Shown here in pieces: positions 14,018 through 16,604 of a stretch of 16,604 nt of DNA (position 1 is its first letter; each line of letters starts with the position of its first letter). Position numbers and translations under genes: made by a program. Origin of the DNA: Candidatus Bathyarchaeota archaeon. GTDB lineage: Archaea; Thermoproteota; Bathyarchaeia; TCS64. The notes beneath the pieces were generated by a model, which saw nothing but the letters and a program-made list of their open reading frames with translations, made no database searches and had not been told where the DNA came from. The DNA lies in assembly GCA_002726865.1 (NCBI GenBank), contig PBSW01000032.1:1-16604 (forward strand), read 5' to 3'.

Positions 14018-15385
14018 GTGACTGACAAGACTCCTAGTATTCATCTTGAGAGCTATGGATGCAGTGCAAGTCTATCTGATTCTGAGATCGTCAAAGGAAT
14101 ACTAAGTGACGCTAAGTTCCATGTAGAAAGACATGGTGACATTCATAGTCGGTATACAAGTCCTGATCTCAATATCATCATTACTTGCACGGTGAAAACT
14201 GCCACTGAGCAAAGAATGTTACATCGAATTCGAGAGCTCTCAAAGACTGGCAAGCCGTTAATTGTAGCCGGTTGTTTACCGAAAAATGAAAAGGAGATCA
14301 TTGAGAAACTAGATCCATCAGCTTCGATGATTGGGCCTCGTTCTCTAGAAAAAACTCTGGACGTCGTTCATGGTAGTCTGAATGGCAAAAGAATTCTTCA
14401 TCTTGAAGATGATCTTAGGCCTAAGCTTCTCCTTCCAAAGGTTAGAACCTCAAAAGTCATAGATGTAATACAAGTAGCTACAGGTTGCCTGAGTCACTGC
14501 TCATTCTGTGCAACAAAGTTGGCAAAGGGACATCTCTCCAGCTTCTCCCCCAAAATGGTCGTCAAACAAGTTCAGACAGCTGTGAATACGGGGTACAAAG
14601 AGATTTGGCTAACTTCTACAGATAATGGACCGTATGGTCATGACATAGGTACCAATATGGCTTATCTCGTAACTGCTGTTACTCACAGTAAAGGAGACTT
14701 CCTCATAAGGGTAGGAATGATGAATCCGCTCTTTATCATGAAGATTCACCATAACCTAATAGAAGCTTATCGCAGTCCCAAAGTTTTCAAATTTCTTCAC
14801 CTCCCAGTTCAGAGTGGTAGCGATGAAATTCTTCGTTCGATGTCGCGAGGCCACAATGCTGAAGATTTTCTCGATATAGTGTCTGCTTTTCGAAACAAAT
14901 TTCCGAAGATAGCTCTAAGCACAGATATTATTGTGGGTTTTCCAGGAGAGACGGAAGAGGACTTTGAATCTTCGGTTAATCTACTAAAAACAGTTCATCC
15001 AGATACAGTCAATCTCTCTCGATTTAGCCCTCGGATGGGAACTAGAGCTGCCAAAATGGTCCAAGTGCGTCCTGAGATTATAAAGGAACGAACGCAGTCG
15101 CTTCATAAGATCGTGCGAGCTATTTCGCAGAAACAAAATGATCAATGGTTAGGTTATGAAGGATCTGTGCTCATTGATGAGAAGGTACGGGGAGGATTTA
15201 TTGGGCGAAACTTTGCGTATAAGCCTGTTTTCTTGCAATTGTCGTCAAGAGACATGCTTGGCGTGAAAGTCAAGGTCAAAGTCATGTCAACATCAAGCAA
15301 TTGTCTTATTGGAACTGTGAAGAATGAAGATTGTGTGAAAACAGATTCAGCATCGGTTAAACCTTTTCAGTCGCATGGCAATTAA
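14018..15385 (+). CDS. tRNA-t6A37 methylthiotransferase, e-MtaB/CDKAL1 type
   Basis: A radical-SAM methylthiotransferase that converts t6A37 to ms2t6A37 in tRNAs reading ANN codons. Numbered from GTG 14018, the N-terminal MTTase domain has its three cluster cysteines at about 15 (E-S-Y-G-C), 57 (I-T-C) and 86 (V-A-G-C). The radical-SAM motif C-x3-C-x2-C is at 157-164 (G-C-L-S-H-C-S-F-C). L-H-L-P-V-Q-S-G-S and D-I-I-V-G-F-P-G-E-T-E follow, and a TRAM RNA-binding domain ends the protein (from about residue 380, G-Y-E-G-S-V). The usual Asn three residues after the first Cys is Ser here. Starts at TTG 13988 and GTG 13994 would overlap the MoaD-like gene; 14018 matches the short N terminus of homologues. 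tRNA-Lys(UUU), a standard ms2t6A substrate, is encoded in the same window. Confidence 0.92.
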   Translation: MTDKTPSIHLESYGCSASLSDSEIVKGILSDAKFHVERHGDIHSRYTSPDLNIIITCTVKTATEQRMLHRIRELSKTGKPLIVAGCLPKNEKEIIEKLDPSASMIGPRSLEKTLDVVHGSLNGKRILHLEDDLRPKLLLPKVRTSKVIDVIQVATGCLSHCSFCATKLAKGHLSSFSPKMVVKQVQTAVNTGYKEIWLTSTDNGPYGHDIGTNMAYLVTAVTHSKGDFLIRVGMMNPLFIMKIHHNLIEAYRSPKVFKFLHLPVQSGSDEILRSMSRGHNAEDFLDIVSAFRNKFPKIALSTDIIVGFPGETEEDFESSVNLLKTVHPDTVNLSRFSPRMGTRAAKMVQVRPEIIKERTQSLHKIVRAISQKQNDQWLGYEGSVLIDEKVRGGFIGRNFAYKPVFLQLSSRDMLGVKVKVKVMSTSSNCLIGTVKNEDCVKTDSASVKPFQSHGN

Positions 15386-15410
15386 GTGATTCTTTACAGA
15401 AGAACATCTA

Positions 15411-16475
15411 ATGAATGCCTCCACATGGGAGAGTCCCTCAAGTGAACCTACAAAGATGGTATCATCAGAAAAGACGATCTGCATCGGTATAGGTACTGCT
15501 GGTTGCCGGATTGGAACGGAAATTGTAAGCGCTAAAGTTCCTATTCATCAGTTCCTTATGGTGAGTACTGATAAGGAAGATTTCTCTGATTCTCAACAGG
15601 CTGATAAGATTCTGGTTGATCTCCCTTTTCGAGGGAGAATGTCTGTCAGTTCCATTCGCGGATTAGCTCACAGCCACCTCAATCAAATTCGAAATATGCT
15701 TAGCGACGCAGGTGTAGTTATCATAGTTTCAGGTCTTGGCGGAGCGGTTGGATCTGCTCTTACTCCAGCAATAAGCCAAATAGTTCATGATTGTGGAAAA
15801 ATGTTAGTTGCAGTCGTAGTTATGCCCTTCAAGTTCGAGAAAAGTCGCCACTTCTACTCTGCACTTTCTTTGAATAAACTGAAGAAATTGGCAGATGCGG
15901 TCATTGCAATTGATAATGATATGTTCTTAGAATACTCACCGCGGACGCCTCTTTTGTCAGCATATGCAGCCATAAACACCAAGATAGTGGCAGCACTCAG
16001 TGCACTCCTTACATCTACGACTAATGGACCTCAGAATGTTGGGTTAGCCAAGGTTGCAGAAACGAACTCTTCTACAGGCTATTCTGTCCTAGGCCTTGGT
16101 TCCTCCACAGCACTCAATCGAGTAGAAGCAGCAGTTATGGAAGCTATCCAATCTGTTGGCCAAATTGGAAATATCGATGATGCGGAGAGTGCGATTCTTC
16201 ATCTTTCAAGCGATGCGTCGATATCTACTGCCGACGTGGCCAGTTCTGTGGCCCACGTACATTCACTACTGGGACGCGGAAAGGTTGGAGTACAATACGG
16301 CTTGAGTACAAATAGTAAATCAAGTACGACTGCTGTTCTTCTAGCTTCTGGATTAAGTAGAACCAAGTTCGACAGTTACGATCCTTTATCCGAGGTTTTG
16401 AAGGGCAAAGAGATTGATGATAGCATGGATTCATTCGTCGATGAAAGTCTACCCCGACTTACCTTGCTCGAGTGA
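15411..16475 (+). CDS. Divergent FtsZ/CetZ-like tubulin-superfamily protein, probably not an active GTPase
   Basis: A 354-residue FtsZ/tubulin-fold protein. The nucleotide-site T1 loop is recognisable as G-I-G-T-A-G-C-R-I-G (residues 26-35). The tubulin signature (T4), GGGTGTG/S in active members, is reduced to G-L-G-G-A-V-G-S (108-115). M-P-F-K-F-E-K-S-R (138-146) and A-D-A-V-I-A-I-D-N-D (161-170) match FtsZ. At the T7 loop, where FtsZ has N-x-D-x-x-D, it reads N-V-G-L-A-K (209-214), so both catalytic acidic residues are gone. A Ser/Asp-rich tail follows without a clear FtsZ C-terminal peptide. It may bind GTP weakly and scaffold rather than hydrolyse; divergent FtsZ-like proteins are known in Thaumarchaeota, which divide mainly with Cdv/ESCRT. 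ATG 15411 lies 25 bp after the preceding gene; ATG 15456 would remove 15 unconserved residues. An AATTAAG about 28 bp before 15411 could be a TATA box. Confidence 0.82.
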   Translation: MNASTWESPSSEPTKMVSSEKTICIGIGTAGCRIGTEIVSAKVPIHQFLMVSTDKEDFSDSQQADKILVDLPFRGRMSVSSIRGLAHSHLNQIRNMLSDAGVVIIVSGLGGAVGSALTPAISQIVHDCGKMLVAVVVMPFKFEKSRHFYSALSLNKLKKLADAVIAIDNDMFLEYSPRTPLLSAYAAINTKIVAALSALLTSTTNGPQNVGLAKVAETNSSTGYSVLGLGSSTALNRVEAAVMEAIQSVGQIGNIDDAESAILHLSSDASISTADVASSVAHVHSLLGRGKVGVQYGLSTNSKSSTTAVLLASGLSRTKFDSYDPLSEVLKGKEIDDSMDSFVDESLPRLTLLE

Positions 16476-16604
16476 AGAAGAGTCTTTAGAGACGCCCTCG
16501 GTCTCGGAATCTGTCACTGTATCCTTTACTTCAGCTTGTGAAGCTGGCTTTGATTCCTTTACTTCAGCTTGTGAAGCTGGCTTTGATTCCTTTACTTCAG
16601 CTTG
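16449..16604 (-). CDS. 3' end of an unrecognised gene with a repetitive, charged C-terminal tail
   Basis: On the - strand a frame is open from the window edge to a TAG at 16451-16449, giving 51 residues. The visible part consists of two full and one partial copy of the 11-residue unit Q-A-E-V-K-E-S-K-P-A-S, then an acidic/serine-rich end (D-T-V-T-D-S-E-T-E-G-V-S-K-D-S-S-S-L-E-Q-G-K-S-G). It is rich in Lys, Glu, Ser, Ala and Pro, as in a disordered tail or linker. The repeat length is a whole number of codons, and of the three - strand frames only this one is open. The gene overlaps the last 27 bp of the FtsZ-like gene tail to tail. Two + strand frames are also open through the repeat, so coding here is likely but not proven. 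Function unknown. Confidence 0.6.
   Translation of the reverse strand, partial: QAEVKESKPASQAEVKESKPASQAEVKDTVTDSETEGVSKDSSSLEQGKSG
16522..16604. repeat. 33-bp direct tandem repeat, two full copies plus 17 bp, running off the window edge
   Basis: Copies begin at 16522, 16555 and 16588 and are identical over the visible length. The period of 33 bp equals 11 codons. Each unit holds the inverted repeat CAGCTT-GTG-AAGCTG (first at 16532-16546). Exact identity between copies suggests recent expansion or ongoing replication slippage. More copies may lie beyond the edge. Confidence 0.95.

Noticed and set aside
1..16604. CRISPR array, transposase, integrase or prophage genes
   Set aside because: No direct repeats with unique spacers, no DDE or recombinase motifs and no phage-like gene block are seen; the only tandem repeat is the in-frame 33-bp unit at the right edge.

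Overview
The window is chromosomal DNA of moderate G+C from an archaeon. The archaeal assignment rests on TiaS (an archaea-only tRNA-Ile2 modifying enzyme), an archaeal-type tRNA-Lys(UUU) that carries a short non-canonical insertion, a 5S rRNA gene standing apart from any 16S/23S genes, an e-MtaB/CDKAL1-type tRNA methylthiotransferase, archaeal-type aspartate-semialdehyde dehydrogenase, and many GTG/TTG starts with little sign of Shine-Dalgarno sequences. The degenerate FtsZ/CetZ-like protein, the split GcvPA/GcvPB and the stand-alone Lrp ligand-binding (RAM) protein fit the Thermoproteota, most likely a Nitrososphaeria (Thaumarchaeota)-type lineage. That lineage call is inference. No mobile element, integrase or CRISPR array is seen, so this looks like core genome.

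Layout. (1) 1-1680: two family-2 glycosyltransferases, the first cut by the window edge, both with C-terminal membrane segments, suited to surface glycan or lipid-linked glycan synthesis. (2) 1794-5993: an aspartate-family amino-acid block on the + strand: homoserine dehydrogenase, aspartokinase with two ACT domains, aspartate-semialdehyde dehydrogenase, then an Lrp/AsnC regulator. Together these three enzymes convert aspartate to homoserine, with a branch toward lysine at the semialdehyde. (3) 6061-6382: tRNA-Lys and 5S rRNA on the - strand. (4) 6447-9600: a - strand run of HAD phosphatase, alkyladenine DNA glycosylase, TiaS, and a RAM-domain protein just upstream of tiaS. (5) 9850-13594: an N-carbamoylsarcosine-amidase-like cysteine hydrolase, divergent from gcvPA-gcvPB, which encode the two halves of glycine decarboxylase; gcvT and gcvH are not in the window. 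(6) 13675-16475: a MoaD/ThiS-like beta-grasp protein, the methylthiotransferase and the FtsZ-like protein, closely packed on the + strand. (7) 16449-16604: the 3' end of a - strand gene whose product ends in 11-residue repeats.

The points most worth a second look are: the FtsZ-like protein, which has lost the acidic T7 catalytic residues and has a degenerate T4 loop; the 19-nt insertion in tRNA-Lys bounded by AGCAT direct repeats; a perfect 7-bp inverted repeat in the gcvPA/amidase intergenic region; conserved gcvPA coding sequence that continues upstream of the first available ATG/GTG/TTG; the MoaD-like protein whose C-terminal glycines are followed by Ser-Gln; and the 33-bp tandem repeat at the right edge. 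None of these amounts to a clearly new multi-gene system. No similarity search could be run, so product names rest on motif and family recognition.
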